Positions 37,759 through 48,636 of a stretch of DNA of 64,000 nt are shown here, in pieces (within the stretch, counting starts at the first letter, position 1; each line of letters starts with the position of its first letter). The notes beneath the pieces were generated by a model. That model saw nothing but the letters and a program-made list of their open reading frames with translations, did not search any database and had not been told where the DNA came from. A program made the position numbers and the translations under genes. This stretch comes from Mycobacterium kyorinense. GTDB lineage: Bacteria > Actinomycetota > Actinomycetes > Mycobacteriales > Mycobacteriaceae. The stretch spans positions 1 through 64,000 of the forward strand of contig NZ_LZKJ01000145.1 in NCBI RefSeq assembly GCF_001672775.1, written 5' to 3'.

Positions 37759-38793
37759 ATGCCGATCGCAACACCCGAGGTCTATGCCGAGATGCTGGAG
37801 CGGGCCAAGCAGAACAGCTACGCCTTCCCTGCCATCAACTGCACATCCTCGGAGACCGTCAACGCCGCGATCAAGGGGTTCGCCGACGCCGGCAGTGACG
37901 GCATCATCCAGTTCTCCACCGGTGGCGCGGAGTTCGCTTCCGGCCTCGGCGTCAAAAACATGGTGACCGGCGCGGTGGCGCTGGCCGAGTTCGCCCACAT
38001 CATCGCCGAGAAGTACTCGATCAACGTGGCGCTGCACACCGACCATTGCCCCAAGGACAAGTTGGACGGCTACGTGCGCCCGCTGTTGGCGATCTCTTCG
38101 GAGCGGGTGTCGGCCGGCAAGAACCCGCTGTTCCAATCCCACATGTGGGACGGCTCGGCGGTTCCGATCGACGAGAACCTCGACATCGCCCGCCAGCTGC
38201 TCAAGGACGCGGCCGCCGCCAAGATCATCCTCGAGATCGAGATCGGCGTCGTCGGCGGCGAGGAGGACGGCGTCGCCAACGAGATCAACGACAAGCTGTA
38301 CACCACACCGGACGACTTCGAGAAAACCATCGACGCGCTGGGCCACGGCGAGCACGGCAAGTACTTACTGGCCGCGACGTTCGGCAACGTGCACGGGGTC
38401 TACAAGCCCGGCAACGTCAAGCTGCGTCCCGACATTCTCGACCAGGGCCAAAAGGTGGCGGCGGCCAAGCTCGGATTGTCCGACGACGCCAAGCCGTTCG
38501 ACTTCGTCTTCCACGGCGGCTCCGGGTCGGCGAAGTCGGAGATCGAGGAGGCGCTGCGCTACGGCGTGGTGAAGATGAACGTCGACACCGACACCCAGTA
38601 CGCGTTCACTCGCCCGGTCGCCGGCCACATGTTCAGCAATTACGACGGCGTGCTCAAGGTCGACGACGAGGTCGGCAACAAGAAGGTCTACGACCCGCGT
38701 AGCTACCTGAAGAAGGCCGAAGCTTCGATGACCGAGCGGGTCATCGAAGCCTGCAACGACTTGCACTGCGCCGGAAAGTCGCTGTCCGGCTAA
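37759..38793 (+). CDS. fba: Fructose-bisphosphate aldolase, class II
   Basis: The product is 344 aa from the ATG at 37759, with AGGAGG just upstream; the longer open frame is not used. Zinc-dependent cleavage of fructose 1,6-bisphosphate in glycolysis and gluconeogenesis. Zinc and substrate residues lie in LHTDHCPKD, FGNVHGVYKPGNV and FHGGSGS. Length equals M. tuberculosis Fba. It ends in a short hairpin that faces the converging neighbour. Confidence 0.97.
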   Translation: MPIATPEVYAEMLERAKQNSYAFPAINCTSSETVNAAIKGFADAGSDGIIQFSTGGAEFASGLGVKNMVTGAVALAEFAHIIAEKYSINVALHTDHCPKDKLDGYVRPLLAISSERVSAGKNPLFQSHMWDGSAVPIDENLDIARQLLKDAAAAKIILEIEIGVVGGEEDGVANEINDKLYTTPDDFEKTIDALGHGEHGKYLLAATFGNVHGVYKPGNVKLRPDILDQGQKVAAAKLGLSDDAKPFDFVFHGGSGSAKSEIEEALRYGVVKMNVDTDTQYAFTRPVAGHMFSNYDGVLKVDDEVGNKKVYDPRSYLKKAEASMTERVIEACNDLHCAGKSLSG

Positions 38794-38804
38794 CCGCTAG
38801 CCGG
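38786..38804. terminator. Bidirectional hairpin between fba and the NTF2-like gene
   Basis: CCGGCTA (38786-38792) and TAGCCGG (38798-38804) form a perfect 7 bp stem with a 5 nt loop. The stop codons of both genes lie within it. Confidence 0.6.
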
Positions 38805-39669
38805 TGGACTGGCAGATCTTCCACTGGTCGTCGCGGTATTGCAGGTCGAAACTGCGGGTGGAGCGGACCTGCGGGGCGTAGGCCATGAACGCGGTGACGT
38901 TGGCCTCGGCATGACCGTCGTTGACGACAATCTGGTCGATGCTGGCCACCACCGGATACTGCTTGGCCGCCGCGACGCGCTGATAGGTGTCATCCCAGGC
39001 GTGCTCGTCGTAGTTCACATAGCCGTCGCGTGCGGTGCCGCAGGTCAAGCCGCGCAACGCGGCCAGGTCACCGTTTTGCACAGCGACGTCGAAACTTTGG
39101 ATGGTGCTGCGAACCTCGTCCTCCTGGGACGCGGCCTTCTTTTTGTTTCCGTGCGTCAGCAACACCGTTCCCAGCACCGCGATCGCCGCCAGCGCCAGGA
39201 TGATCAGGATCAACGCCAGCACCCAGCCCCAGCTGCGTTGGCTCGTCGGACGCAGCTTGCCCCCCAAACGCGGCGGAATCAGTTGTGGCACAGCAGCTCT
39301 CGGCGTTGACCGGGTCTGGCCGACAGGCTGTGCCTCACCCGACTGGAAGACCTCGGTGGCCGGCTCCGGGCCGGCGTCGATGACTGCGGTCTCATTGGCG
39401 TCGAAACCCGGTGCGGTGAAACGCCGTTCACCGCGCTGAAGCTGCGGTTGGGCGTCCTCGTGCTCGGTGTCGTGGCCTTTGGCGATCACCTCGGTCGCGG
39501 GCTCGGCATCCGACGGTGCTCTGCGGTAGGCCTCGGTGGCCTCGTCGTCGGAGCCAGCGTGCCCACCGGCGGGATCGGCGCCCGGACCCGCCGAGTCTCT
39601 GCCGGCGTCTGGATCGAATCCAGCCTTGTTCGACCTGCTGTCGCGGTCGGGCCCTGGTGACGTGGGCAT
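38797..39669 (-). CDS. Membrane-anchored NTF2-like protein (Rv0361 type)
   Basis: The product is 290 aa. A long, disordered, acidic cytosolic part (1 to about 145) is followed by a transmembrane helix (149-172) and an extracytoplasmic domain (about 180-290) of the NTF2-like alpha/beta fold, with LTCGTARDGYVNYDE and ICQSTG giving two Cys. Threonine/proline repeats PATEVF/PATEVI suggest Ser/Thr kinase sites. Position next to fba matches Rv0361. Function is unknown. Confidence 0.8.
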   Translation of the reverse strand: MPTSPGPDRDSRSNKAGFDPDAGRDSAGPGADPAGGHAGSDDEATEAYRRAPSDAEPATEVIAKGHDTEHEDAQPQLQRGERRFTAPGFDANETAVIDAGPEPATEVFQSGEAQPVGQTRSTPRAAVPQLIPPRLGGKLRPTSQRSWGWVLALILIILALAAIAVLGTVLLTHGNKKKAASQEDEVRSTIQSFDVAVQNGDLAALRGLTCGTARDGYVNYDEHAWDDTYQRVAAAKQYPVVASIDQIVVNDGHAEANVTAFMAYAPQVRSTRSFDLQYRDDQWKICQSTG

Positions 39670-39779
39670 GAGCGCTGCTGTCCTCCCCGCAGTCGAATCG
39701 GTATGTGGGAGCTTAGCGACCCGACCGAGTTTGTGTGGCGACGCCGCGGCGAGATCGGTGCCACGGCAAGATAGAAGTC

Positions 39780-40196
39780 ATGACCTCCATGGGTGACCTG
39801 TTAGGACCGGACCCGATTCTGCTGCCGGGCGACAGCGAGGCCGAGACCGAATTGCTGGCCGGGGAGAAACCGGCCATTGTCGCCGCCGCACACCCGACGG
39901 CGTCGGTGGTCTGGGCGGTGCTGGCCGAGGAGGCGCTGGCCGACGACCAGGCGGTCACCGCGTATGCCTATGCCCGTACCGGCTATCACCGCGGTCTGGA
40001 CCAGTTGCGCCGCCACGGCTGGAAGGGTTTCGGTCCGGTGCCCTACGCGCACGAGCCCAACCGTGGCTTCCTGCGGTGCGTGGCCGCGCTGGCGCGGGCT
40101 GCCGACGTCATCGGCGAGACCGACGAGTACGTGCGCTGCCGTGATTTGCTCGACGACTGCGACCCGAACGTGCGCCCCGCGCTCGGCCTGGGCTAG
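39780..40196 (+). CDS. DUF3151 family protein (Rv0360c type)
   Basis: The product is 138 aa from the ATG at 39780. All-helical sequence (AAHPTASVVWAVLAEEAL, AYAYARTGYHRGLDQLRRHG, WKGFGPVPYAHEPNRGFLRC) of the actinobacterial DUF3151 family. No catalytic motif. It is divergent from the NTF2-like gene, and its stop abuts the CDF stop on the other strand. Confidence 0.85.
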   Translation: MTSMGDLLGPDPILLPGDSEAETELLAGEKPAIVAAAHPTASVVWAVLAEEALADDQAVTAYAYARTGYHRGLDQLRRHGWKGFGPVPYAHEPNRGFLRCVAALARAADVIGETDEYVRCRDLLDDCDPNVRPALGLG

Positions 40197-41078
40197 TTAC
40201 CAGCTGGCTTCGCAGCCGGCCGCGCCGCCCGTCGGCTCGATCTGGACGGTGGCATGCGCCAATCCGCGGGCGCCCAACACCGCGCGGGCCTCGTCGAGCA
40301 CCCGGGCCGCGTCGCCGTGGCTGGTCAGGTGTGCGGTCGCCATGTCCTTGCCCGGTACCAGCGTCCAGACATGCAGATCGTGGACGTCGGTCACGCCGTC
40401 GACGGCGCACAGTGCCGAACGCAGCTCCTCGACGTCGATGTGGCTAGGCGATGCTTCGGACAAAATTTGCAACGCGCCGGCGGCCAGTGAGACCGCCCGC
40501 GGCAATACCCAGAGCGCAACGACGACGGCTACCACCACGTCGGCGTACGGCCAGTGCGTGGTGACGGTGACCAGCCCGCCGATCAGCACGCCCACGCTGC
40601 CGATCGCGTCGGCGATGACCTCCATGTAGGCGCCCTTGACGGCCAGGCTTTGGGCGGCGTGCGAGCGCAGCATCAGCGCCACGACGGCGTTGGTGGCCAG
40701 CCCCAGCAGCGCGACCACGATCATCGGTACGCCCGGCACCGCCGGGGCGTCGCCGAGCCGGCGAACCGCTTCGTAGAGGATGAACGCCGCCACCCCGATC
40801 AGCAGCGCCGCGTTGGCGACGGCGGTGAATACTTCGGCGCGGTGCCAGCCGTAGGTGCGTCGCGGCGAGGAGCTGCCGCGGCGGGCCAGCAGCACAGCGG
40901 TCAACCCCATGAACGCAGCCACCACGTCGGTCAACATGTGCCCGGCGTCGGCCAGCAGCGCAATCGAGCCGATAGCCAGTGCGGTGGTGATCTCGACGGC
41001 GAAGAAGCCGCTCAGCAGAGCCGTCGCGGCAAGCAATCGGGATACCCGGGCGTCGAGTTGTTGGTGAGCGGCGCCCAT
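40197..41078 (-). CDS. Cation diffusion facilitator (zinc-type exporter)
   Basis: The product is 293 aa with six transmembrane helices and a C-terminal cytosolic ferredoxin-like domain. The metal site is in helix 2 (ADAGHMLTDV) and helix 5 (AYMEVIADAIGS), giving the HDxxD set of ZitB/CzcD zinc exporters. VHDLHVWTLVPG marks the cytosolic metal-binding domain. A 24 bp palindrome 9 bp upstream looks like an SmtB/ArsR operator, so expression is probably induced by zinc or a like ion. Confidence 0.92.
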   Translation of the reverse strand: MGAAHQQLDARVSRLLAATALLSGFFAVEITTALAIGSIALLADAGHMLTDVVAAFMGLTAVLLARRGSSSPRRTYGWHRAEVFTAVANAALLIGVAAFILYEAVRRLGDAPAVPGVPMIVVALLGLATNAVVALMLRSHAAQSLAVKGAYMEVIADAIGSVGVLIGGLVTVTTHWPYADVVVAVVVALWVLPRAVSLAAGALQILSEASPSHIDVEELRSALCAVDGVTDVHDLHVWTLVPGKDMATAHLTSHGDAARVLDEARAVLGARGLAHATVQIEPTGGAAGCEASW

Positions 41079-41086
41079 GCCAAGAA

Positions 41087-41110
41087 ATATATGCGTGTTA
41101 ACGCATATAT
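41087..41110. promoter_or_regulatory. SmtB/ArsR-type operator upstream of the CDF gene
   Basis: ATATATGCGT (41087-41096) and its exact inverted copy ACGCATATAT (41101-41110), with GTTA between. The AT-rich ends and spacing fit metal-sensing SmtB/ArsR sites (such as NmtR, KmtR). It starts 9 bp upstream of the CDF start. No ArsR gene is nearby in the window. Confidence 0.65.
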
Positions 41111-41117
41111 AGCAAGG

Positions 41118-41897
41118 TCACATCCACGCGCTCCAGAACCGGGTCAGCTGTCCGCCGGCGCCTGCCAACATCGCGGGCACTCCGGATAGCTCGAAGAACC
41201 AGTAGACGATGCCGAAGAACCACTGGTTCAGCACCGGCGCGATGAGCAGCACCAACAGCGCCAGTAAGCCCCACGCTTTGACGGGTTCCAGGGCGCGCTG
41301 CGTTTCGGGACTCAAATGTGGTTCCAGCGCGCCGTAACCGTCGAGGCCCGGAATCGGCAAGAGGTTCAGCAGGACCGCGGTGACCTGCAGGAAGCCGAGG
41401 AAAGCCACGCCGGCCCACAACACCGGGTGGTCCGGGTCGTAGCAGATGCGGGTCAAACCCAGCAGCAGCACCGCCAGCAGCAGGTTGGCGGCTGGCCCGG
41501 CCAGGCTGACGATGGTGCGCCGCGCGGCCGTCATGAACGAGGTGCGCACGTAGACCGCGGCGCCGGGTAGTCCGATCCCGCCCAGCGCGATGAACAGCAT
41601 CGGTAGGCCCAGCGACAGTCCCGGGTGGGCGTACCGACGCGGATCCAGCGTCAGATACCCGCGCACCGCGACGTCGTGGTCACCGAACCGCCAGGCGGTG
41701 ACGGCATGCCCGAACTCGTGCAGGCACAGCGACACCACCCAGCCGGCGATCACCATGACGAACACCCCGGCGTAGGCCAGCGGTGCGATGTTGGCTCCCG
41801 CCAGCCACGCCAACACACCGCCCAGCACCGTCAGACCGACGATCGCCAGAAAGATCGGGCTGGGCCGCACCGATTGGTGCACACCACGAATGCTCAC
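41118..41897 (-). CDS. M50-family intramembrane metalloprotease (Rv0359 type)
   Basis: The product is 259 aa with about six helices. The zinc ligands are HEFGH at 60-64 and the aspartate of LDG at 185-187 (LNLLPIPGLDGYG). Site-2 proteases of this group cut within transmembrane segments. No PDZ domain is present. Length and position match Rv0359. The substrate is unknown. It is upstream of the CDF gene on the same strand, with the operator between them. Confidence 0.88.
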   Translation of the reverse strand: MSIRGVHQSVRPSPIFLAIVGLTVLGGVLAWLAGANIAPLAYAGVFVMVIAGWVVSLCLHEFGHAVTAWRFGDHDVAVRGYLTLDPRRYAHPGLSLGLPMLFIALGGIGLPGAAVYVRTSFMTAARRTIVSLAGPAANLLLAVLLLGLTRICYDPDHPVLWAGVAFLGFLQVTAVLLNLLPIPGLDGYGALEPHLSPETQRALEPVKAWGLLALLVLLIAPVLNQWFFGIVYWFFELSGVPAMLAGAGGQLTRFWSAWM

Positions 41898-41906
41898 GTC
41901 ACGACG

Positions 41907-42557
41907 CTACCGGACCACCAGCCAGCCTTCGGTATTCCGGTAGAACGTCGAGCGCCGCACCGGACGGGCGGCCGGTATCCCGTCGCGGATCACCGTGGCG
42001 CCGGTGGTGCCCAGCTGCGCGGCTCGTCCGGTCACCCAGCGGCGCCGGCCAGCCAGCCGCGCGCGCAGGCCAGGCACCGTCGCGGTCGGCTCGATTCGCG
42101 CCCCGCCGAAATGGCCGTCGAAGAGCACGGTGTCGTCGACGACGGCTTCGCCGTGCAGCAGCTGCGCGTCACCGGCCGGTTGCCACTCGGCGGCCCCGAC
42201 GATCACCGACCCGGTCTCGTCGCGGATCAACGGCACCCGCTTGGCGGTGCCGCGCCGGGCCCGACGGGCAGCGCGCCACCGGGCCGGCAGCCGATAGGCC
42301 CGGGTGGCCGGGGTGCGGCGACGCGGCACGTAGGCCACCTCGACGCTCAACAACTCGGCGCGCAGCAGCCGGGTCAACACGGTCGCCAGGTCGGCATCGG
42401 CACCGACCACGACCAGCCGCTGACAGGGTTTCGCCGCAGCGTCCACGTCGGCCGGGCTCGTGACCCGGTGGGTGGTCAGGCTGCGCAGGGGAGTGGGGGC
42501 ACGACGATCGCCGAACAACAACACCGCCACGCTGGCGGCGTTCCCGCCGGTATTCAT
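41907..42557 (-). CDS. Conserved mycobacterial protein (Rv0358 type)
   Basis: The product is 216 aa. VLLFGDRRAPTPLRSL near the start and LVVVGADADLATVLTRLL suggest an alpha/beta nucleotide-type fold related to the N-terminal half of lipid kinases, but no catalytic motif is convincing. The middle is Arg-rich. It is 9 bp from the M50 gene. The function is not recognised. Confidence 0.7.
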   Translation of the reverse strand: MNTGGNAASVAVLLFGDRRAPTPLRSLTTHRVTSPADVDAAAKPCQRLVVVGADADLATVLTRLLRAELLSVEVAYVPRRRTPATRAYRLPARWRAARRARRGTAKRVPLIRDETGSVIVGAAEWQPAGDAQLLHGEAVVDDTVLFDGHFGGARIEPTATVPGLRARLAGRRRWVTGRAAQLGTTGATVIRDGIPAARPVRRSTFYRNTEGWLVVR

Positions 42558-42626
42558 GGATTCCGCGCAACCTCCTGGCGCAGCCCTGAGGCTTCGCGAT
42601 CGAGTTCAGCGATCATCCATTGTGGT

Positions 42627-44063
42627 CTAGTTCCAACCGATCAACGTCATCTGGTTGAGATCGAGGTCGCTTTGTGCGGCGATGCGGTTGGACTTGTTGT
42701 CGCCGCCGACGTCGACGACGTACAGGCCGCCCGGCGAGTTGGTGTTGATAAACGCGATTTTGGTGCCGTCGGGATTGGCTACCGGCTGGCTCACGTTTTG
42801 GATACCTAAGTCGAAAACCTTTGTGGCGTCCTGGTTGTTTTGGTTGACCGTAGGGCAGCCACTGCCGCTGGTGGCGACGGGGTACTTGACGATAGCGAAC
42901 CCAGAGGAGGAACTGGTGCTGCTTCCGGGAAGACCGATCGTCGTGGCGACCGTCATCCGGCTGTCGGACCCGAGCCACTGTCCAGGAAGATCCGGGCAGT
43001 CGAAATTCAGGGTGCCGTCTGGGTTCCGGAGGGGAGTGCCCGCATTTTTGGGCGTCGGCGTGACCTCTTGCGGATCCGATGTTGATCCTGCCGGCAGCTT
43101 GTAGAGGTGGACGTTCTCTATACCATTACCTTGAGTTGCCCGGTAGTAGAAGTTTCCCGCTCCGTCGAAGACCGGTGAGCTGTAGGTCGGTGGCAGACTT
43201 TGCTGAAAATCGCTCGCCGGTGGCGCGGCGGGACTGACTGCGGTGAATTTGCCGCTGGTATCAATCCATCCGGCACGAGGCGGTGAGCTCATTGACGAGC
43301 CCGCGGTGCTGTCATCTGTCTGAACGGTGGCCAATTTGGTCAGATCCGGAGATACCTGTTCCAAAGCATTGGTCACTCCCGATCCTGCTCCCCCAGCCTT
43401 GAACGTCGAGACAACAGCGTATTTGCCGCTGTCGGGATCAATGTAGCCAAAGTTGAGGCCCGAGCTGTCATTCGACATCACCAGAAGTCCCGACGTCGGT
43501 GCTCCTCCTCCATGGCGCGCACCCTTGTGGTGTGTACCGGCAGGCCCCGCCTGGGCGCCTTGACCGGTCTCTTCGCCGAAGAAGTGGCTGTACACCGGGT
43601 AGACCACTTTCGAGCTCGCCGGTATCGCTACGACGACGACGGCCACTATCGCGGTGACCACCAAGGCTTTGTACGCAACGGATCGCTGCGACCGCAGCGT
43701 GAAGAACGCGATGATCGCCGCGATCGCGGCGACAATCAGGATGGCCGGCCAAAACGTTCCGAACTGGATGCGGCCGGCCACGTACGCCGCAATGACCACC
43801 ACCAGCGCAACGCCCGCGAGGATGGCCGCGGTCTTGACGGCGCCGGACGTGACCCGAGACGCGGCAGGCGGCTGCTCCTGGGTGGGTGGCGGCGCGGACT
43901 TGCCGGCCGGCTGTTCCGGTGGGGGAGGCTGCTGCCGCGCCGCGGGCCGCGTGGCCTGCTTTCGCTGACGGTGCGGCGTCCAGTCTTGACCGTCCCAGTA
44001 ACGCTGGGCGTTCGAGTCATTGGGGTCGTCGTACCAGCCGGGCTGGCGGGATGTTGTCGTCAT
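42627..44063 (-). CDS. DUF2510 membrane protein with extracytoplasmic beta-propeller-like domain
   Basis: The product is 478 aa. The N-terminus has a DUF2510 motif (PGWYDDP, RYWDGQDW), then a Pro/Gln-rich linker and three or so transmembrane helices (about residues 75-155). The outer part (about 195-478) has repeated GNFYYRA, GKYAVVS, and NPDGTKIAFINTNSPGG segments, like WD40/TolB-type propeller blades that sense or bind proteins. The gene seems poorer in G/C at third positions than its neighbours. It lies between the Rv0358 and purA homologues and was not recalled in M. tuberculosis. Function is unknown. Confidence 0.75.
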   Translation of the reverse strand: MTTTSRQPGWYDDPNDSNAQRYWDGQDWTPHRQRKQATRPAARQQPPPPEQPAGKSAPPPTQEQPPAASRVTSGAVKTAAILAGVALVVVIAAYVAGRIQFGTFWPAILIVAAIAAIIAFFTLRSQRSVAYKALVVTAIVAVVVVAIPASSKVVYPVYSHFFGEETGQGAQAGPAGTHHKGARHGGGAPTSGLLVMSNDSSGLNFGYIDPDSGKYAVVSTFKAGGAGSGVTNALEQVSPDLTKLATVQTDDSTAGSSMSSPPRAGWIDTSGKFTAVSPAAPPASDFQQSLPPTYSSPVFDGAGNFYYRATQGNGIENVHLYKLPAGSTSDPQEVTPTPKNAGTPLRNPDGTLNFDCPDLPGQWLGSDSRMTVATTIGLPGSSTSSSSGFAIVKYPVATSGSGCPTVNQNNQDATKVFDLGIQNVSQPVANPDGTKIAFINTNSPGGLYVVDVGGDNKSNRIAAQSDLDLNQMTLIGWN

Positions 44064-44146
44064 TGCTCTCTCCCCTGTGAAGGTGTGCTACGGGGCTGGC
44101 AAAGTCTCGAGCAGACGTCTTGGAACTTTCTTGACGCGGATCGTAA

Positions 44147-46215
<2,069 letters not shown>

Positions 46216-46224
46216 GTTGGTTTC

Positions 46225-47397
46225 GTGCGCGACGTGCTCGCCGACCTGATGTCGATCTGGCACGCCGGGGGCACCGCCGGCGTGGCGACCGTCGTGCGGA
46301 CTTTCCACTCCGCACCGCGCTCGCCGGGCGCGGCGATGGTGGTGGCTCCGGACGGATCGGTGAGCGGATCGATATCGGGCGGTTGTATCGAGGGCGCCGT
46401 CTATGAGCTCGCCGCCGAAACGGCGCGTAGCGGGACGCCGCGGTTGGAGCGCTACGGCATCAGTGACGACGATGCGTTCGCCGTCGGGCTGACCTGCGGT
46501 GGTGTCATCGACGTCTTCATCGAGGCGATCTCCGAGGAGGCGTTTCCGGAACTCGGCGCGGTAGCCGACGATCTCGACGCGCACCGGCCGGTGGCGATTG
46601 CCACCGTCATCGCCCATCCCGATCCCGCGCGGCTGGGCCGCCGGCTGGTCGTCCGCCCCGACGCGGTGTCCGGCTCGCTCGGTACCGCGCGTGCCGACGC
46701 CGCGGTCACCGATGACGCGCGCGGATTGCTGGCGACCGGGCGTAGCGAGGTCCTGCGCTACGGGCCCGACGGCCAACGGCTGGGCGAAGGCATGGATGTG
46801 TTCGTGGCCAGCCACGCGCCGCGGCCGCGGATGCTGGTGTTCGGCGCCATCGACTTCGCCGCGGCACTGGCACGGCAGGGCTCGCTGCTGGGCTACCGGG
46901 TCACCGTCTGTGACGCCCGCCCGGTGTTCGCGACGCGGGCGCGTTTTCCCACCGCCGACGAGGTCGTCGTCGACTGGCCCAACCGCTATTTAGCGGCGCA
47001 GGCCCAGGCCGGTGCCATCGATCGGCACACGGTGATCTGCGTGCTTACCCACGACCCGAAGTTCGACGTGCCGGTGCTCGAGGTGGCACTGCGCTTGGAT
47101 GTCGGCTACGTCGGGGCGATGGGATCGCGCCGCACCCACGACGACCGGATGGTCCGGCTGCGCGAAGCGGGGCTGACCGACGCCGAGCTGAGCCGGTTGG
47201 CCAGCCCGATCGGGTTGGATCTCGGGGCCCGGACCCCCGAGGAGACGGCGGTGTCGATTGCCGCCGACATCATCGCCCGGCGCTGGGGTGGCGGCGGCGG
47301 TCGGCTGGTCGATATCGGCGGCCGCATCCACCACGACAGCGGTCCTACCGGCAACCCGGCGACCAGTTCAGCGCTTACATTCCCGCTCTATCCTTGA
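46225..47397 (+). CDS. XdhC/CoxI-family protein (copy 2)
   Basis: The product is 390 aa from GTG 46225. It is a close paralogue of the XdhC at 9263, with the great majority of residues the same by eye (GSISGGCIEGAVYE, GLTCGGVIDVF, FGAIDFAAALARQG, YVGAMGSRRTHDDR). It has a longer tail ending in TFPLYP. No molybdenum enzyme is nearby: the neighbours are a thioesterase and purT. Possibly a moved or duplicated maturation factor for the cox enzyme. Confidence 0.9.
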   Translation: MRDVLADLMSIWHAGGTAGVATVVRTFHSAPRSPGAAMVVAPDGSVSGSISGGCIEGAVYELAAETARSGTPRLERYGISDDDAFAVGLTCGGVIDVFIEAISEEAFPELGAVADDLDAHRPVAIATVIAHPDPARLGRRLVVRPDAVSGSLGTARADAAVTDDARGLLATGRSEVLRYGPDGQRLGEGMDVFVASHAPRPRMLVFGAIDFAAALARQGSLLGYRVTVCDARPVFATRARFPTADEVVVDWPNRYLAAQAQAGAIDRHTVICVLTHDPKFDVPVLEVALRLDVGYVGAMGSRRTHDDRMVRLREAGLTDAELSRLASPIGLDLGARTPEETAVSIAADIIARRWGGGGGRLVDIGGRIHHDSGPTGNPATSSALTFPLYP

Positions 47398-47402
47398 GCA
47401 GC

Positions 47403-48623
47403 ATGCAGGCCGAACCGGTCGAGGACGAGGCGCTTCGCCCCGATGACGTCCAGCGCACCAAAGTGATGTTGCTCGGTGCGGGCGAGTTCAGCCGGGAGCT
47501 GGCGGTGGTTTTTCAGCGCCTCGGCGCCGAGGTGATCGCGGTGGAGCGGCATGCCGACGCGCCAGCGCACCGGGTTGCCGACGAGTCGGTGGTCGTCGAC
47601 CTGACCGACACCGACGAGCTGGCCGCGGTAATCGGGCGGTTGCAACCGAGTTTCGTGGTGACCGTGACCGATGTGGTCGCTGCTGACGCGTTGACGGCTG
47701 CCGCCGAAACCGGTTTCGCGCAGGTGTTTCCGACCGCCCGCAGCGCCCGGCTCACCGCCGACCGGGAGGGCCTGCGGCGGCTGGCCGCCGACGAGCTCGG
47801 GCTGCCCACTGCGCCGTTCTGGTTCGCCGGATCGCTCGAGGAGCTCCGCGCGGTGGCCGACTACGCCGGGTACCCATTGCAGGTCCAGCCGGTCGCGCGA
47901 ATCGACGGCCACGCAGCGACGGTGGTCTCCGCACCGGATGAGCTCGAAGCGGCCTGGCAGCGCGCGGTGGCGGCCGGGGGCCCGCGCACACCCGATCGGG
48001 TGTTGGCCGAGACCGTCGTCGAATTCGACTTCCGGGTCACCGTGCTCACGGTGCGCAGCGAGGGACCGACCGGTCCGGTGGTGGAGTTCTGCACGCCGAT
48101 CGGGCACGGCGAAACCACCGGCGACGTGGTGGAGTCATGGCAGCCGCAGAATCTGACGCCGGCCGCGCTGGATGCCGCCAAGTCGATCGCCGCGCGCATC
48201 GTCAAGGCACTGGGCGGGCGAGGCGTTTTCGGGGTCGAGTTGATGGTCCGCGGCGACGAGGTGTACTTCTGCGACGTCAGCGCCTCGCCGTACGAGAGCG
48301 GGCTGGTGACGCTGCGCACGCAACGGCTGTCGGAGTTCGAGTTGCAGGCCAGGTCGATCCTCGGCCTGCGCACCGACACCATCATGATTTCGCCGGGCGC
48401 CGCCGACGTCGTGTACTCCGAGGCGGTCGAGCAGGCCGGAACCATCGGCAGCGGCCTGCGTGAAGCGCTGGCCGTCCCGGAAAGCGATGTGCGGGTCTTC
48501 GGGAATGACGCCGACGGCCGGCGCCGGCTCGGGGTGGCGATTGTCACCGCCGACGACGTGGACACCGCGCGGGACCGCGCCCGGCAGGCGTCGGCCGCCC
48601 TGCGCAAGCATTGGGGGTCGTGA
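47403..48623 (+). CDS. purT: Formate-dependent phosphoribosylglycinamide formyltransferase (PurT)
   Basis: The product is 406 aa from the ATG at 47403; a TTG at 47394 overlaps the xdhC stop and is the alternative. ATP-grasp ligase: VMLLGAGEFSRELAVVFQRLG begins the N-terminal domain, and GVFGVELMVRGDEVYFCDVSASPYESG holds the metal/ATP site. It adds a formyl group to GAR using formate and ATP. This matches Rv0389 by position before the rhodanese and metZ genes. Confidence 0.92.
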   Translation: MQAEPVEDEALRPDDVQRTKVMLLGAGEFSRELAVVFQRLGAEVIAVERHADAPAHRVADESVVVDLTDTDELAAVIGRLQPSFVVTVTDVVAADALTAAAETGFAQVFPTARSARLTADREGLRRLAADELGLPTAPFWFAGSLEELRAVADYAGYPLQVQPVARIDGHAATVVSAPDELEAAWQRAVAAGGPRTPDRVLAETVVEFDFRVTVLTVRSEGPTGPVVEFCTPIGHGETTGDVVESWQPQNLTPAALDAAKSIAARIVKALGGRGVFGVELMVRGDEVYFCDVSASPYESGLVTLRTQRLSEFELQARSILGLRTDTIMISPGAADVVYSEAVEQAGTIGSGLREALAVPESDVRVFGNDADGRRRLGVAIVTADDVDTARDRARQASAALRKHWGS

Positions 48624-48636
48624 GAGACTCCTCCGA

